DNA of 64,000 nucleotides from Streptomyces sp. RPT161 (GCF_027533845.1 NZ_JAPZVN010000003.1:372001-436000), one strand, 5' to 3'. Shown: positions 53,434 to 61,844, counted from the stretch's first letter. Translations and numbers: made by a program. Notes: generated by a model not told the origin, from the letters alone.

Positions 53434-54111
53434 CTACGCTGCCGCGGCTCGTCTGCCGCGGCGGGCCAGGGAGCTGGCGGCCAGGTCGCCGAGCAACTGG
53501 ATGGCGGTGACCAGGACGACCAGGATGACCAGAGTGATCAGCATGACGTTGGTCTCGAAGCGCTGGTAGCCGTAGCGGATCGCCAGGTCACCCAGGCCGC
53601 CCGCGCCGACCGCGCCCGCCATCGCGGTGTAGCCGACCAGCGCCACGGCGGTGGTGGTCAGCCCGGACACCAGCGAGGGCAGCGCCTCCGGCAGCAGCAC
53701 CTTGCGCACCACGGTCCAGGTGCCGCCGCCCATCGACTGCACCGCCTCCACAAGGCCGTGGTCGACCTCGCGTATCGCGGTCTCCACCAGGCGGGCGAAG
53801 AACGGGATGGCGCCCACCGCCAGCGGCACGATCGCCGCCTCGGCGCCGATGCTGGTGCCGATCACGTACCGGGTGAAGGGGATCAGCGCGACCATCAGGA
53901 TGATGAACGGCAGCGAGCGGCCGACGTTCACGATCGCTCCGACGACCTTGTTGACCGCCGCGTTCCGCAGCAGTCCACCGCGGTCGGTGAGCACCAGCAG
54001 CACACCGAGCGGGAGTCCGACGATCACCGCGATCGCCGCGGACCACAGCACCATGTAGATGGTGTCCCAACACGCGGGCAGCAGCATCGGCTGCAGCTCG
54101 TCCCAGGTCAC
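53434..54111 (-). CDS. metI: Methionine ABC transporter permease MetI
   Basis: 225-residue permease with five predicted helices. The EAA-type loop is AVQSMGGGTWTVVRKVLLPE, preceded by VGAIPFFARLVETAI, and the family segment GYTAMAGAVGAGGLGDLAIRYG is present. It overlaps metN by four bases (its ATG lies in the metN stop region) and belongs to the same transcript. It pairs with MetN to form the transporter. Confidence 0.94.
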   Translation of the reverse strand: MTWDELQPMLLPACWDTIYMVLWSAAIAVIVGLPLGVLLVLTDRGGLLRNAAVNKVVGAIVNVGRSLPFIILMVALIPFTRYVIGTSIGAEAAIVPLAVGAIPFFARLVETAIREVDHGLVEAVQSMGGGTWTVVRKVLLPEALPSLVSGLTTTAVALVGYTAMAGAVGAGGLGDLAIRYGYQRFETNVMLITLVILVVLVTAIQLLGDLAASSLARRGRRAAAA

Positions 54112-55166
54112 TTCGCGGCCTCCTTGACCAGCGTGTCGTCAGCCTTCGGCGTGGCGGCGCCGTTCACCGACGCGACGTCGACCTGGAGGCCCTTCTCCCG
54201 CAGGAACCCGATGGGCACCACGTTCTCCTCGAAGCGGCCGGGTAGTTCGATCCGCATCCGGCCGACCTGGCGACCGCCGATGGTCTCCATCGCCGCGCCG
54301 AGGATCGAGATGTCGATGTTGTAGGTGCGGGCGAGTTGGGAGATGACCGGCTGGGTGGCCGCCTCACCGTGGAAGGTGAGGTCCACCACCGTGCGGCCCT
54401 CCTCGGAGGGCTCGCCGCCAACCGGGAAGAGTTCCTGGGCCAGTTCGGAACCGGGGGTCGCCAACAGTTCGGCTACGGTGCCGGATTCCACGATGCGGCC
54501 TCCCTTCATCAGCGCGGCCGAGTCGCAGACCGCCTTGACCACGTCCATCTCGTGGGTGATCAGCAGGACGGTCAGCCCCAGCTGCTGGTTGAGATCGCGC
54601 AGCAGTTGGAGGATGGAGCGGGTGGTCTCCGGGTCGAGCGCCGAGGTGGCCTCGTCGGACAGCAGCACCTTGGGGTCGCCCGCCAGCGCGCGGGCGATGC
54701 CGACCCGCTGCTTCTGGCCGCCGGACAGCTGTGCCGGGTAGGCCTTCGCCTTGTCGGCGAGGCCCACCAGGTCCAGCAGTTCCAGCGCCTTGCGGGACCG
54801 CTCCTGCCCGCAGATGCCGAGGATCTCCAGCGGCAGCTCGACGTTGTCCTGCACGGTGCGCGCGGACAGCAGGTTGAAGTGCTGGAAGACCATGCCGATC
54901 TGGCTGCGGGCGCTGCGCAGTGCCGCGTTGGCACGCCGGGAGCGACCGGCCAGCGCGGTCAGGTCGGTTCCGGCGACCTCTACGGTGCCGGAGGTGGGGC
55001 GCTCCAGCAGGTTGACGCAGCGGATCAGGGTGCTCTTTCCGGCGCCGCTGCGGCCGACGACGCCGAACACCTCGCCCTCGCGGACGTGTAGATCGACGCC
55101 GTCGAGAGCGACTGTCTCCCGACCTCGCGAGTGGTAGACCTTACTCAGGCCCGTGGTGGTGATCAC
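54108..55166 (-). CDS. metN: Methionine ABC transporter ATP-binding protein MetN
   Basis: 352 residues: ABC ATPase with Walker A GRSGAGKST (about 38-46), Q-loop FQHFNLLS, signature LSGGQKQRVGIARAL, Walker B VLLSDEATSALDP and H-switch ITHEMDV. A C-terminal NIL regulatory domain (about 270-345; TFHGEAATQPVISQLARTY) can bind methionine to inhibit transport when the substrate is plentiful. GTG at 55166. The gene is preceded by a roughly 0.5-kb leader with a Met/Cys-ended short reading frame. Confidence 0.95.
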   Translation of the reverse strand: MITTTGLSKVYHSRGRETVALDGVDLHVREGEVFGVVGRSGAGKSTLIRCVNLLERPTSGTVEVAGTDLTALAGRSRRANAALRSARSQIGMVFQHFNLLSARTVQDNVELPLEILGICGQERSRKALELLDLVGLADKAKAYPAQLSGGQKQRVGIARALAGDPKVLLSDEATSALDPETTRSILQLLRDLNQQLGLTVLLITHEMDVVKAVCDSAALMKGGRIVESGTVAELLATPGSELAQELFPVGGEPSEEGRTVVDLTFHGEAATQPVISQLARTYNIDISILGAAMETIGGRQVGRMRIELPGRFEENVVPIGFLREKGLQVDVASVNGAATPKADDTLVKEAAK

Positions 55167-55272
55167 TGGGTTTCCGTCACTGTCGAGTACGTACCGGGGT
55201 GTCCGTCACGTACGGATGTGTCCGTCTCGGATTACGGCAGGGCGCGGCCCGGGTACACCAGGCGGCGGTGTG

Positions 55273-55398
55273 TCAGAGGGAGTGGGTGCCCGGCGGCTGC
55301 GGGTCGTGGGCGAGTCGGCAGCGCTTGATCGCCGCGAGGCACATGTGCCGGCTCGCGGCGGTGGCCATGGCGAAGGCTCGGGGCACTGGATTGGTCAT
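55273..55398 (-). CDS. Possible small protein gene in the metNIQ leader, 41 codons
   Basis: ATG at 55398 to stop at 55273, with strong G/C third-base bias. The peptide includes FAMATAASRHMCLAAIKRCR and ends PQPPGTHSL. It lies between the leader peptide frame and metN. It may be a true small protein or a second regulatory frame; the ribosome site is weak. Confidence 0.45.
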   Translation of the reverse strand: MTNPVPRAFAMATAASRHMCLAAIKRCRLAHDPQPPGTHSL

Positions 55399-55497
55399 CG
55401 GGTGTCCGTGGTGCGGGAGCGGTCCGGATGCGGACGCCGCTCTGCTCTGTCCGTAGGGGGTTGCTCGCTTCGGGGCGCGAGGCTCAGGCAGGGGCCC

Positions 55498-55581
55498 TCA
55501 GAGTTCGCACATTCGACACATACGACGAACACCGGGCGTCATCGCCTCGGTCGCACGGCTGCGGCTGTTCGTCGTCGTCAT
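55498..55581 (-). CDS. Candidate leader peptide upstream of metNIQ
   Basis: 27 codons starting MTTTNSRSRATEAMTPG and ending RRMCRMCEL, so two Met and two Cys codons cluster next to the stop. Directly after the stop (TGAGGGCCCCTG) come short complementary stretches, including CTCGC/GCGAG around GCCCCGAA. The position at the head of the methionine-importer leader and the Met/Cys ending suggest translation-coupled control by sulfur amino acid supply. This is inference; the ribosome site is weak (TGGGGCG). Confidence 0.5.
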   Translation of the reverse strand: MTTTNSRSRATEAMTPGVRRMCRMCEL

Positions 55582-55672
55582 GCGCCCCAGTAAACCAGAC
55601 AGCGCTCGAACGTTCCGCATTCCGATCCGATTGTCCGCCATGCGGACAGCGCGGTGTCCGGCGGCGGTGTGC

Positions 55673-56326
55673 TCAGCCGTCGCAGCGCAGCGTCACGCCG
55701 ACCTCGTCCACCTGCGCGGACACCTGCGAGAGGTCCCTGACCAGCACATCGGCGTCCAGCTCCGCCGGGTCGTGGGTTGTGGTCAACGCCACCGTGCGCA
55801 TCCCGGCCGCCCGGCCCGCCCGCAGGCCCGCGGGCGCGTCCTCGAACACCGTGCACCGCCCCGGCCGGAACCCCAGCTTCTCGGCGGCGACCAGGAACGG
55901 CGCCGGATCGGGCTTGCCGCGCCGCACGTCACCGGCGCTCACCAGTAGGCCGGGGGCTATCCCGGCCGCCGCCAGCCGCGCCTCGGCCAGCCGCCGGGTG
56001 GCCGAGGTCACCACCGCCCACCGCTCGGCGGGCAGCGAGGCCAGCAGTGCGAGGGTGCCGGGCAGCACCACCAGACCGTCGACGTCCTGGACCTCAAGCT
56101 CCTCGATCCTGGCCAGCGCCTCCGGGACCCGCTCGGCGGGCAGCAACTCGGCGATGATCTCGACCGCGGGCCGCCCGTGCAGCTGCACCCGGGCGAACCG
56201 CTCGGCGCCGATCCCGTACTCCCGCGCCCAGCGGGTCCAGCAGCGGACGACGGAGTCCAGCGAGGAGACCAGCGTTCCGTCCATGTCGAACAGCAGGGCG
56301 TCGGTGCGGAAGTGCGAGGGGCTCAT
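55673..56326 (-). CDS. HAD-superfamily phosphatase
   Basis: 217-residue HAD hydrolase subfamily IA (phosphoglycolate phosphatase/beta-phosphoglucomutase-like). Motif I is DALLFDMDGTLVSS with the nucleophile Asp near residue 15; VVTSATRRLAEARL gives motif II; KPDPAPFLVAAEKLG carries the motif III Lys; and VFEDAPAGLRAGRAAGM motif IV. The C1 cap points to sugar phosphates. ATG at 56326. It is independent of the metN leader, whose start faces its 3' end. Confidence 0.88.
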   Translation of the reverse strand: MSPSHFRTDALLFDMDGTLVSSLDSVVRCWTRWAREYGIGAERFARVQLHGRPAVEIIAELLPAERVPEALARIEELEVQDVDGLVVLPGTLALLASLPAERWAVVTSATRRLAEARLAAAGIAPGLLVSAGDVRRGKPDPAPFLVAAEKLGFRPGRCTVFEDAPAGLRAGRAAGMRTVALTTTHDPAELDADVLVRDLSQVSAQVDEVGVTLRCDG

Positions 56327-56442
56327 GATCCGCGACCCTATGCGGCCGGGTGGGGGCGGCGCATCCGGACTTTCGTCCCGTAATAGAGTCACCGCATGCT
56401 CGTACACCCCTGTCCGGTCCGTTCCGCGGTGCGGAGCGTGCG

Positions 56443-56811
56443 GTGATCGGCGCGCTCACCGTGGCGGTCACGGTCGCCGCGCTGCTGCTCGCCGCGTGGT
56501 GCGGATACGCGACCGCCCGCGACCAGTCCACCAAGGACTGGCACTTCATCGGCATGGCCGTGGTGTCCGTACTGGCACTGGCCCAACTGGTGGTGGGCAT
56601 CGTGGAGTTGGCCGGCGGCCACAAGCCGCACGGCGGCACGGTGATCTTCGTCGCCTATCTGGTGGGCGCGGCGCTGACCGTTCCGGCGGCTGGCTTCATG
56701 TCGCTGCTGGAGCGCACCCGTTGGGGATCGGCGACGGTGGCGGCAGGCGGAGTGATTCTGGCCGTGCTCCAGGTGCGGCTGCTGGACATCTGGGGAGGCG
56801 GTCATGGCTGA
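56443..56811 (+). CDS. Small membrane protein
   Basis: 122 residues with three or four helices: VIGALTVAVTVAALLLAAWC (1-20), then FIGMAVVSVLALAQLVVGIV, VIFVAYLVGAALTVPAAGF and SATVAAGGVILAVLQVRLL. GTG at 56443 was chosen because GGAG lies 6 bases before it and a possible -10 (TAATAG, 56381) lies upstream; an earlier in-frame GTG is in the promoter. It overlaps the next gene by 8 bases. Function unknown. Confidence 0.7.
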   Translation: MIGALTVAVTVAALLLAAWCGYATARDQSTKDWHFIGMAVVSVLALAQLVVGIVELAGGHKPHGGTVIFVAYLVGAALTVPAAGFMSLLERTRWGSATVAAGGVILAVLQVRLLDIWGGGHG

Positions 56812-57250
56812 GAGCCAGGCCACACAACGGCCGCGGAAGATCGGCGAGGGTCCGGGACGGCTGATCGTCTCGCTGTACGCGGTGTTCACCGTCGCCGCCG
56901 GATCGCGTTCGCTCTACCAGTTGATCGCGCAGTTCCACGAGGCGCCGCTGGCGTATGTGCTGTCCGCGGTGGCCGCGGTGGTCTATGCGTTCATCACGGT
57001 GTCGCTGGTGCGCGGCGGGGAGTCGGCCCGGCGGCTGGCGATGGTGTGCTGCGCGGTGGAGCTGGCGGGCGTGCTCGCGGTGGGCACGCTGACCATCGTG
57101 GACTCCTCCGCGTTCCCCGACCAGACCGTGTGGTCCTACTACGGGATGGGCTATGTGTTCATTCCGCTGGTGCTGCCGGTGACCGGGATGCTGTGGTTGC
57201 GCAGGGCCGCCCCGCAGCGGTTGAGCACGGCGGGGCAGCCCCAGGCGTAG
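56804..57250 (+). CDS. Hypothetical membrane protein
   Basis: 148 residues with about four helices: RLIVSLYAVFTVAAGSRSL, LAYVLSAVAAVVYAFITVSL, LAMVCCAVELAGVLAVGTL, and MGYVFIPLVLPVTGMLWL. It starts ATG at 56804, inside the 3' end of the preceding small membrane gene, so both are probably translated together. Function unknown; the pair may form a membrane complex. Confidence 0.8.
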   Translation: MAESQATQRPRKIGEGPGRLIVSLYAVFTVAAGSRSLYQLIAQFHEAPLAYVLSAVAAVVYAFITVSLVRGGESARRLAMVCCAVELAGVLAVGTLTIVDSSAFPDQTVWSYYGMGYVFIPLVLPVTGMLWLRRAAPQRLSTAGQPQA

Positions 57251-57257
57251 TGGCCGG

Positions 57258-57761
57258 TCAGGCGCTGGCGGCGAACGAGGACGCCTCGACCGCCTTCTCC
57301 ATGGTGACCAGGCTCAGTCGGCGGTTGATCTCCTCGGTGCCGATCTGCGCGTAGCCGAGCCGGCGGTACAGGCGCAGGTTGCCCTCGTTGCGGTGGCCGG
57401 TGAACAGCTGGAAGCGCTTGGCCTCGCGCTCCGCGGCGAGCCGCTCCTCGATGGCCCCCAGCAACCGGCCGCCGAGGCCGTGCCGTTGCATCCGCGGGTG
57501 GACGATCAGCTTCGCTATCCGGGCGGTGCCGTCGGAGTCGACCGTGCCGCGCACCGAGCCGACGACCTCCTCGCCGAGCCTGGCCACCAGTACGCAGCCC
57601 TCGCCGAGTTCGGTGCGCAGCGCGGCCAGGGTCTGGGTCAGCGGTTCGATGCCGTAGTCGCCGTACAGCTCGGCTTCCCGCTGGTAGCAGAGGTACTGGA
57701 GTTTGAGGATCTTCTCGGCGTCGTCCTCGGTCGCCGTAGAGATGGTCACGCTCATGCCCAT
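57258..57761 (-). CDS. GNAT family N-acetyltransferase
   Basis: 167-residue GNAT fold. LIVHPRMQRHGLGGRLL contains the acetyl-CoA loop Q-R-H-G-L-G-G, followed by KRFQLFTGHRNEGNLRLYRRLGY. The acceptor cannot be predicted. ATG at 57761. The stop is 7 bases from the end of the convergent membrane gene. A 250-base gap upstream holds no gene that I can support. Confidence 0.88.
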   Translation of the reverse strand: MGMSVTISTATEDDAEKILKLQYLCYQREAELYGDYGIEPLTQTLAALRTELGEGCVLVARLGEEVVGSVRGTVDSDGTARIAKLIVHPRMQRHGLGGRLLGAIEERLAAEREAKRFQLFTGHRNEGNLRLYRRLGYAQIGTEEINRRLSLVTMEKAVEASSFAASA

Positions 57762-58011
57762 GTGCGCAGGCCTCCCCTTTGTGTTCTCCCGGACGCGGGT
57801 GGGTGAGGGTGTACGCCCGGGATGTCTGCCCTGTTTGCCGGAGGCGGCGCGGGTTCGCCCCGCCTCCGTGGCGCCGATGATCGCACAGTCGTCCGGACGG
57901 GGAGAGCGAGCGGTTGGCCCGTCTCTGCCCCGCTTCGGGTGCTGTTCCGGACACGTCTCAAGCGCCCTGCCGCCGACTGTTTACCGCTCCTTACCCCGTA
58001 GTTGCGGCCTT

Positions 58012-58491
58012 TCAATCCTCCGAACCGAGCCTGGCCCGCAGGCAACCCAGACAACGCGAGCGCAGCGGACCGAGGCTGCCCTGTGAGATTCCCAACTCCC
58101 GGGAAATTTCTTGGTAAGTGGGGTCGGAACGGGACAACAGTGCGGATAACAGCTGCGGGCAGCGGCCCGGCAGCTTCCGGATGACGGCGCGCAGCGAACG
58201 GCGCAGCTCGGCGTCGAGCGCCTGGTGCTCCACCGACGGCCCGGCCGCCAGGTGCCCCGGTTCGTACGGCAGCTCGCGCCGCGCCCTGCGCCGGGCCTCG
58301 CGCGCCTCCCGGTGTACCGCCTCGCGCAGCCACGCCGCGCTGTCGGTGGGCGCCCGGCCGCGCTCCAAAAGCCTCAGCCAGACGGCCTGTTCGAGGTCGG
58401 CCGGGTCCAGCCCGCCGCTCCCGGCCTCCGCGGCGGCCTCGGCGGCCAGCAGCGGGGCGTACGCGTTGATCACGTCGAGCATCGGCGCCAT
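58012..58491 (-). CDS. Small sigma-70-family-like protein
   Basis: 159 residues. The N-terminal half (LDVINAYAPLLAAEAAAEAG, then LEQAVWLRLLERGRAPTD) resembles a degenerate sigma region 2. The C-terminal half (LRAVIRKLPGRCPQLLSALL, YQEISRELGISQGSLGPLRS) is a clear region-4-type helix-turn-helix. It could be an ECF sigma factor or a sigma-like regulator; no anti-sigma gene is adjacent. ATG at 58491 is taken, with GTG 36 bases upstream as the alternative. Confidence 0.75.
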   Translation of the reverse strand: MAPMLDVINAYAPLLAAEAAAEAGSGGLDPADLEQAVWLRLLERGRAPTDSAAWLREAVHREAREARRRARRELPYEPGHLAAGPSVEHQALDAELRRSLRAVIRKLPGRCPQLLSALLSRSDPTYQEISRELGISQGSLGPLRSRCLGCLRARLGSED

Positions 58492-58730
58492 GTCAGAGGA
58501 GATGCCCAGCGGATGGCGGGCGCGCACCGTGTTACACGGAGATCACTCGCACGAGGGGCAGGGAAAGGTTTCGGCGCCGCTTGTCAACTGTGCGTACCAA
58601 GTGGGTGAACCTGGCGTGGAACTCGTCAGTAGCCGCGAGTATCGTCCCCGTCAGGAGTGACGCGGTGGCTGCCGCTCCACTTCTTCCGCCTAGCGTTTCC
58701 CATATCGGCTGACCCCGACCGGAGGGCCCG

Positions 58731-59399
58731 TTGTCCCGCATTCTGCTCAAGGCGCTGCTCGGATTCCTGATGCGCGTCCTGTTCCGCCCACGGGTGGAGG
58801 GTGTGCAGAACATCCCGGAGAGTGGTGCGGTGATCCTCGCCGGGAACCATCTCACCTTCATCGACTCGCTGTTCCTGTCGCTGGTGGTGGATCGACCGGT
58901 CTACTTCATCGGCAAGGACGAGTACGTCACCGGGCGGGGCGTCAAGGGTCGGCTGATGGCCTGGTTCTTCACCACCTCGGGCATGATCCCGGTGGACCGG
59001 GACGGCGCGAACGGCGGGGTCGCGGCGCTGATGACGGGCAAGCGGGTGCTGGAGGAGGGCAAGGTGTTCGGCATCTACCCGGAGGGCACCCGCTCCCCCG
59101 ACGGCCGTCTGTACCGGGGCCGCACCGGCGTGGCCCGGCTGGCGCTGATGACCGGCGCGCCGGTGGTGCCGTGCGCCACCATCGGCACCGACCGGGTCCA
59201 GCCCGGCGGTGCGGGCATGCCGCGCATCACCCAGGTGACGGTGCGGTTCGGCGAGCCGCTCGACTTCTCCCGCTACGAGGGCATGGACCGGGACCGGTAT
59301 GTCCTGCGCGCGGTGACCGACGAGGTCATGAGCCATGTGATGCGTCTGTCCGGCCAGGAGTACGTGGACGTCTACGCCACCAAGGCGAAGGCGGCCTAG
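58731..59399 (+). CDS. 1-acyl-sn-glycerol-3-phosphate acyltransferase (PlsC family)
   Basis: 222-residue acyltransferase. The catalytic HX4D is His40-Asp45 in GNHLTFID, the phosphate-binding EGTRS is near residues 119-123, and PVVPCATIGT is typical. One N-terminal hydrophobic region may attach it to the membrane. It makes phosphatidic acid for phospholipids. Start is TTG at 58731, with GGAGGG about 5 bases upstream. A terminator hairpin follows the stop. Confidence 0.9.
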   Translation: MSRILLKALLGFLMRVLFRPRVEGVQNIPESGAVILAGNHLTFIDSLFLSLVVDRPVYFIGKDEYVTGRGVKGRLMAWFFTTSGMIPVDRDGANGGVAALMTGKRVLEEGKVFGIYPEGTRSPDGRLYRGRTGVARLALMTGAPVVPCATIGTDRVQPGGAGMPRITQVTVRFGEPLDFSRYEGMDRDRYVLRAVTDEVMSHVMRLSGQEYVDVYATKAKAA

Positions 59400-59403
59400 C
59401 CTC

Positions 59404-59420
59404 GGGCGGCTGAGCCGCCC
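59404..59420 (+). terminator. Terminator hairpin after the PlsC gene
   Basis: gggcggc (59404-59410) pairs with gccgccc (59414-59420), loop TGA; just beyond the stop. Confidence 0.65.
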
Positions 59421-59519
59421 CTACGCGGCGGGGTGCGCCCGTGCTCGGCGCCCCCGCCTTCCGGCTGTTCGGCGGAACCTCGTCGGGCCTTGGTGCGTTC
59501 GGCACCGCCGGGTTCGGCC

Positions 59520-59594
59520 GGTGTGGCTGCTCACCGCCGCGGCGGAAAGAGGATTCGGCTGCGCCGCGCTACCGCGGTGGCGAGCGACCACACC
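59520..59594. repeat. Imperfect inverted repeat between PlsC and MFS genes
   Basis: Arms 59520-59542 and 59572-59594 are complements at about 19 of 23 positions (ends ggtgtgg/ccacacc and ccgcgg). It may act as a terminator for the leftward efflux gene. Confidence 0.45.
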
Positions 59595-59627
59595 GAAGCA
59601 GCCCGGCGGTGCCGAAGCCACCGCCGC

Positions 59628-61166
59628 CTACGAGCGCAGCGTCTGCCCGCGCAGCATCCGCCAGGCCCAGACAGCGGCGAGCAGCAACACGATCGCACCG
59701 ACCGCGGCGGCCCCCCGCACCCCGTCGGTGAAGGCGCTCTGCGCGGCGACCCGCAGCGCGTCACCGGTCTGCTGCGGCAGCAGATTCGCCGCCTCCATCG
59801 CACCCGGCAACGACTGCCGCGCCTGCTGGGCCGCACCCGCCGGTACTCCGTCGGGGATGGCGATGCCCGCGTACCGACTGGTCACGATCGACCCCAGGAA
59901 GGCGATGCCGAGCGCGGCGCCCAACTCGTACGCCGTCTCCGAGACGGCCGACGCCGCACCCGCGTTCTCCTTGGGCACCGAGGACAAGATCACGTCCGCG
60001 GTAACGGTGAAGGAGAACCCCGCGCCGATCCCGACGATCAACAGCACCGCGCCCACCAGCGGATATCCGCTGTCCGGGGTGAGCGCCAACAGCGCCGCCA
60101 GCGCCACCCCGATGGCCGCGAGTCCTCCGGCGACCACGGCGCGCACCGAGTAGCGGCGGGCCGCCTTGCCCGCGAGCAGACCGGTGACCACGGCGCCCAC
60201 GGTGGCCGGTAGCTCCGCGAGCCCGGCCTGCAGCGGCGAACGCTCCTGCACCAGTTGGAGGAACTGGGAGAGGAAGAACACCAGCCCGGACATGCCGAGC
60301 ACGGTGAGCAGATCGGCCAGCACCGACGCGCTCAGGCCCCGGTTGCGGAACAGGCGCATGTCCAACAGCGGTGCCGGGATGGTCAGTTGCCGCCGTACGA
60401 ACGCGGCGACGCACAGCAGTCCGACCGCACCGGCCGCCAGGTGGCTCGCTCCGACCCCGTAGGCGGCGGTCTCCTTGACCGCGTAGACGATGCCGGCCAT
60501 ACCGACCAGTGACAGCAGCACACTGGGCAGGTCCCAGGGCCCGGGTGCCGGGTTGCGGGACTCCGGCAGCAGCTTGGCGCCGAACACGATGAGCACCGCC
60601 ATCACCGGGATGTTGATCAGGAAGACCGAGCCCCACCAGAAGTGTTCCAGCAGGAAGCCGCCGACCACCGGACCGGCCGCGGCGCCCGCCATCGAGGCGG
60701 AGCCCCACACACCGATGGCGAAGCTGCGCTCACGCGGGTCGCTGAACAGGTTGCGGATCAGCGCCAGAGTGGACGGCATCAGCGTCGCGCCCGCGACACC
60801 GAGCAGCGCCCGGGCGGCTATCAGCATGCCGGGCGTGGCGGAGTACGCGGCCAGCACCGACAGCGCACCGAACGCGGCGGCGCCGCTGAGCAGCAGCCTC
60901 TTTCGGCCGATGCGGTCGCCGAGGCTGCCCATGGAGACCAGCAGTCCGGCGATGACGAAGGAGTAGACGTCACCGATCCACAGCAACTCGGTGGAGGACG
61001 GCCGTAGTTGCTCACTGAGGAACGGCATCGCCAGGCCCAGCACGGTCGCGTCCACCGCGACCAGCAGCAGGGCCAGGGTCAGTACCGCGAGCGCCCACCA
61101 GCGCGCGGGGTGCGGACGCCGGGGCGCCGCTTCCGTGGGGGTGGACTCGGACACCTGCGAGGTCAT
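59628..61166 (-). CDS. MFS transporter, DHA2 (EmrB/QacA-like) family
   Basis: 512-residue drug:proton antiporter with 14 predicted helices. Signature segments are LTLALLLVAVDATVLGLAMP (TM1), LWIGDVYSFVIAGLLVSMGSLGDRIGRKRLL (short parts: GSLGDRIGRKRLL, motif A), GVAGATLMPSTLALIRNLF (motif C region) and GPVVGGFLL. ATG at 61166 overlaps the tetR stop (ATGA). The substrate is unknown; cotranscription with tetR suggests efflux induced by the ligand of that regulator. Confidence 0.92.
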   Translation of the reverse strand: MTSQVSESTPTEAAPRRPHPARWWALAVLTLALLLVAVDATVLGLAMPFLSEQLRPSSTELLWIGDVYSFVIAGLLVSMGSLGDRIGRKRLLLSGAAAFGALSVLAAYSATPGMLIAARALLGVAGATLMPSTLALIRNLFSDPRERSFAIGVWGSASMAGAAAGPVVGGFLLEHFWWGSVFLINIPVMAVLIVFGAKLLPESRNPAPGPWDLPSVLLSLVGMAGIVYAVKETAAYGVGASHLAAGAVGLLCVAAFVRRQLTIPAPLLDMRLFRNRGLSASVLADLLTVLGMSGLVFFLSQFLQLVQERSPLQAGLAELPATVGAVVTGLLAGKAARRYSVRAVVAGGLAAIGVALAALLALTPDSGYPLVGAVLLIVGIGAGFSFTVTADVILSSVPKENAGAASAVSETAYELGAALGIAFLGSIVTSRYAGIAIPDGVPAGAAQQARQSLPGAMEAANLLPQQTGDALRVAAQSAFTDGVRGAAAVGAIVLLLAAVWAWRMLRGQTLRS

Positions 61167-61711
61167 GACCGCTCCCGCAGCATTCCGCCGAGCAGCAGTT
61201 CGCCGACCATGCGCGCCGAGTCGCGCGAGGCCACCTTGCCGTCCTGCACACACCAGCCTGAGGCGGCGATCAGCGCGTACAGCGCCTCGCACAGCCAGGC
61301 GGGGCTCAGGTCGTACCGGAACAGGCCCTGCTCCTGGCCGCGCCGGAACAGCGCGGAGACCCGCTCGTCGATCCTGCCCCAGCCCTCGTCGATCTCCGCG
61401 ACGTCGTAGAGCTGGTTCTCGCCGTAGAGGAAGGCCAGGAAACCGGAGACCGGCATGGCCTCCCCGATCAGCCGCCGCACCGCCTCGACCGGATCGCCCT
61501 CCTCGATGCGGGCGGCGTCCAGCCGCTCCTCCAGTTGCTCGACGCCGAGCGCGCCAAGCGCCCGGACCAACGCGTCACGGCCCGGAAAGTACCGGTGCAG
61601 GGTCGCCCGGCTGACCCCCGCCGCCTTGGCGATCTCGTCCATGGAGGCGGTCGCCTTACGCGTCAGCAGCGCGGCGGCCTCCCGCAGCACCTGTTCACGA
61701 TCGAAACTCAT
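61163..61711 (-). CDS. TetR/AcrR family transcriptional repressor
   Basis: 182-residue regulator of the adjacent MFS gene. N-terminal helix-turn-helix: REQVLREAAALLTRKATASM, then MDEIAKAAGVSRATLHRYF. The C-terminal ligand-binding domain is all-helical. ATG at 61711 was chosen because a promoter ends only 9 bases upstream, so the message would be nearly leaderless; an ATG nine codons earlier lies inside the -10/spacer. It overlaps the MFS gene by four bases and probably represses both. Confidence 0.92.
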   Translation of the reverse strand: MSFDREQVLREAAALLTRKATASMDEIAKAAGVSRATLHRYFPGRDALVRALGALGVEQLEERLDAARIEEGDPVEAVRRLIGEAMPVSGFLAFLYGENQLYDVAEIDEGWGRIDERVSALFRRGQEQGLFRYDLSPAWLCEALYALIAASGWCVQDGKVASRDSARMVGELLLGGMLRERS

Positions 61712-61720
61712 GAGACCAGA

Positions 61721-61749
61721 ATAATGCATGCGAGACATGAGTGTCTCAA
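61721..61749 (-). promoter_or_regulatory. Promoter of tetR-MFS
   Basis: Reading leftward: -35 TTGAGA (61749-61744), 17-base spacer, -10 CATTAT (61726-61721). The tetR ATG at 61711 is 10 bases from the last -10 base, so transcription would start near the A of ATG. Confidence 0.65.
61732..61747. promoter_or_regulatory. Candidate TetR operator overlapping the -35
   Basis: GAGACATGAGTGTCTC is an inverted repeat with 6-base arms (GAGACA/TGTCTC) and a 4-base centre, lying across the -35 and spacer. A further half site ATGAGAC is at 61710-61716. Binding here would block RNA polymerase, as expected for autorepression. Confidence 0.65.
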
Positions 61750-61844
61750 TTTGGATGTTCGCGCCTCGCCATGTGGCGGCTCCGACGCACTCCGACCCGG
61801 TCTCCGCGTGTCGCGGCGGCCGGGCCGGAGTGGGGTCTGGTGGA

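Noticed and set aside
55167-55497. SAM riboswitch (SAM-I or SAM-IV) before metN
   Set aside because: A stretch with CGAAGCGAGCAACC recalls the GCAACC core, but the expected flanking helices and AUGAG-type segments were not seen. I kept only the leader-peptide idea.
61712-61738. tetR start nine codons upstream (ATG at 61738)
   Set aside because: That codon lies in the spacer of the only good promoter, so the transcript would not contain it.
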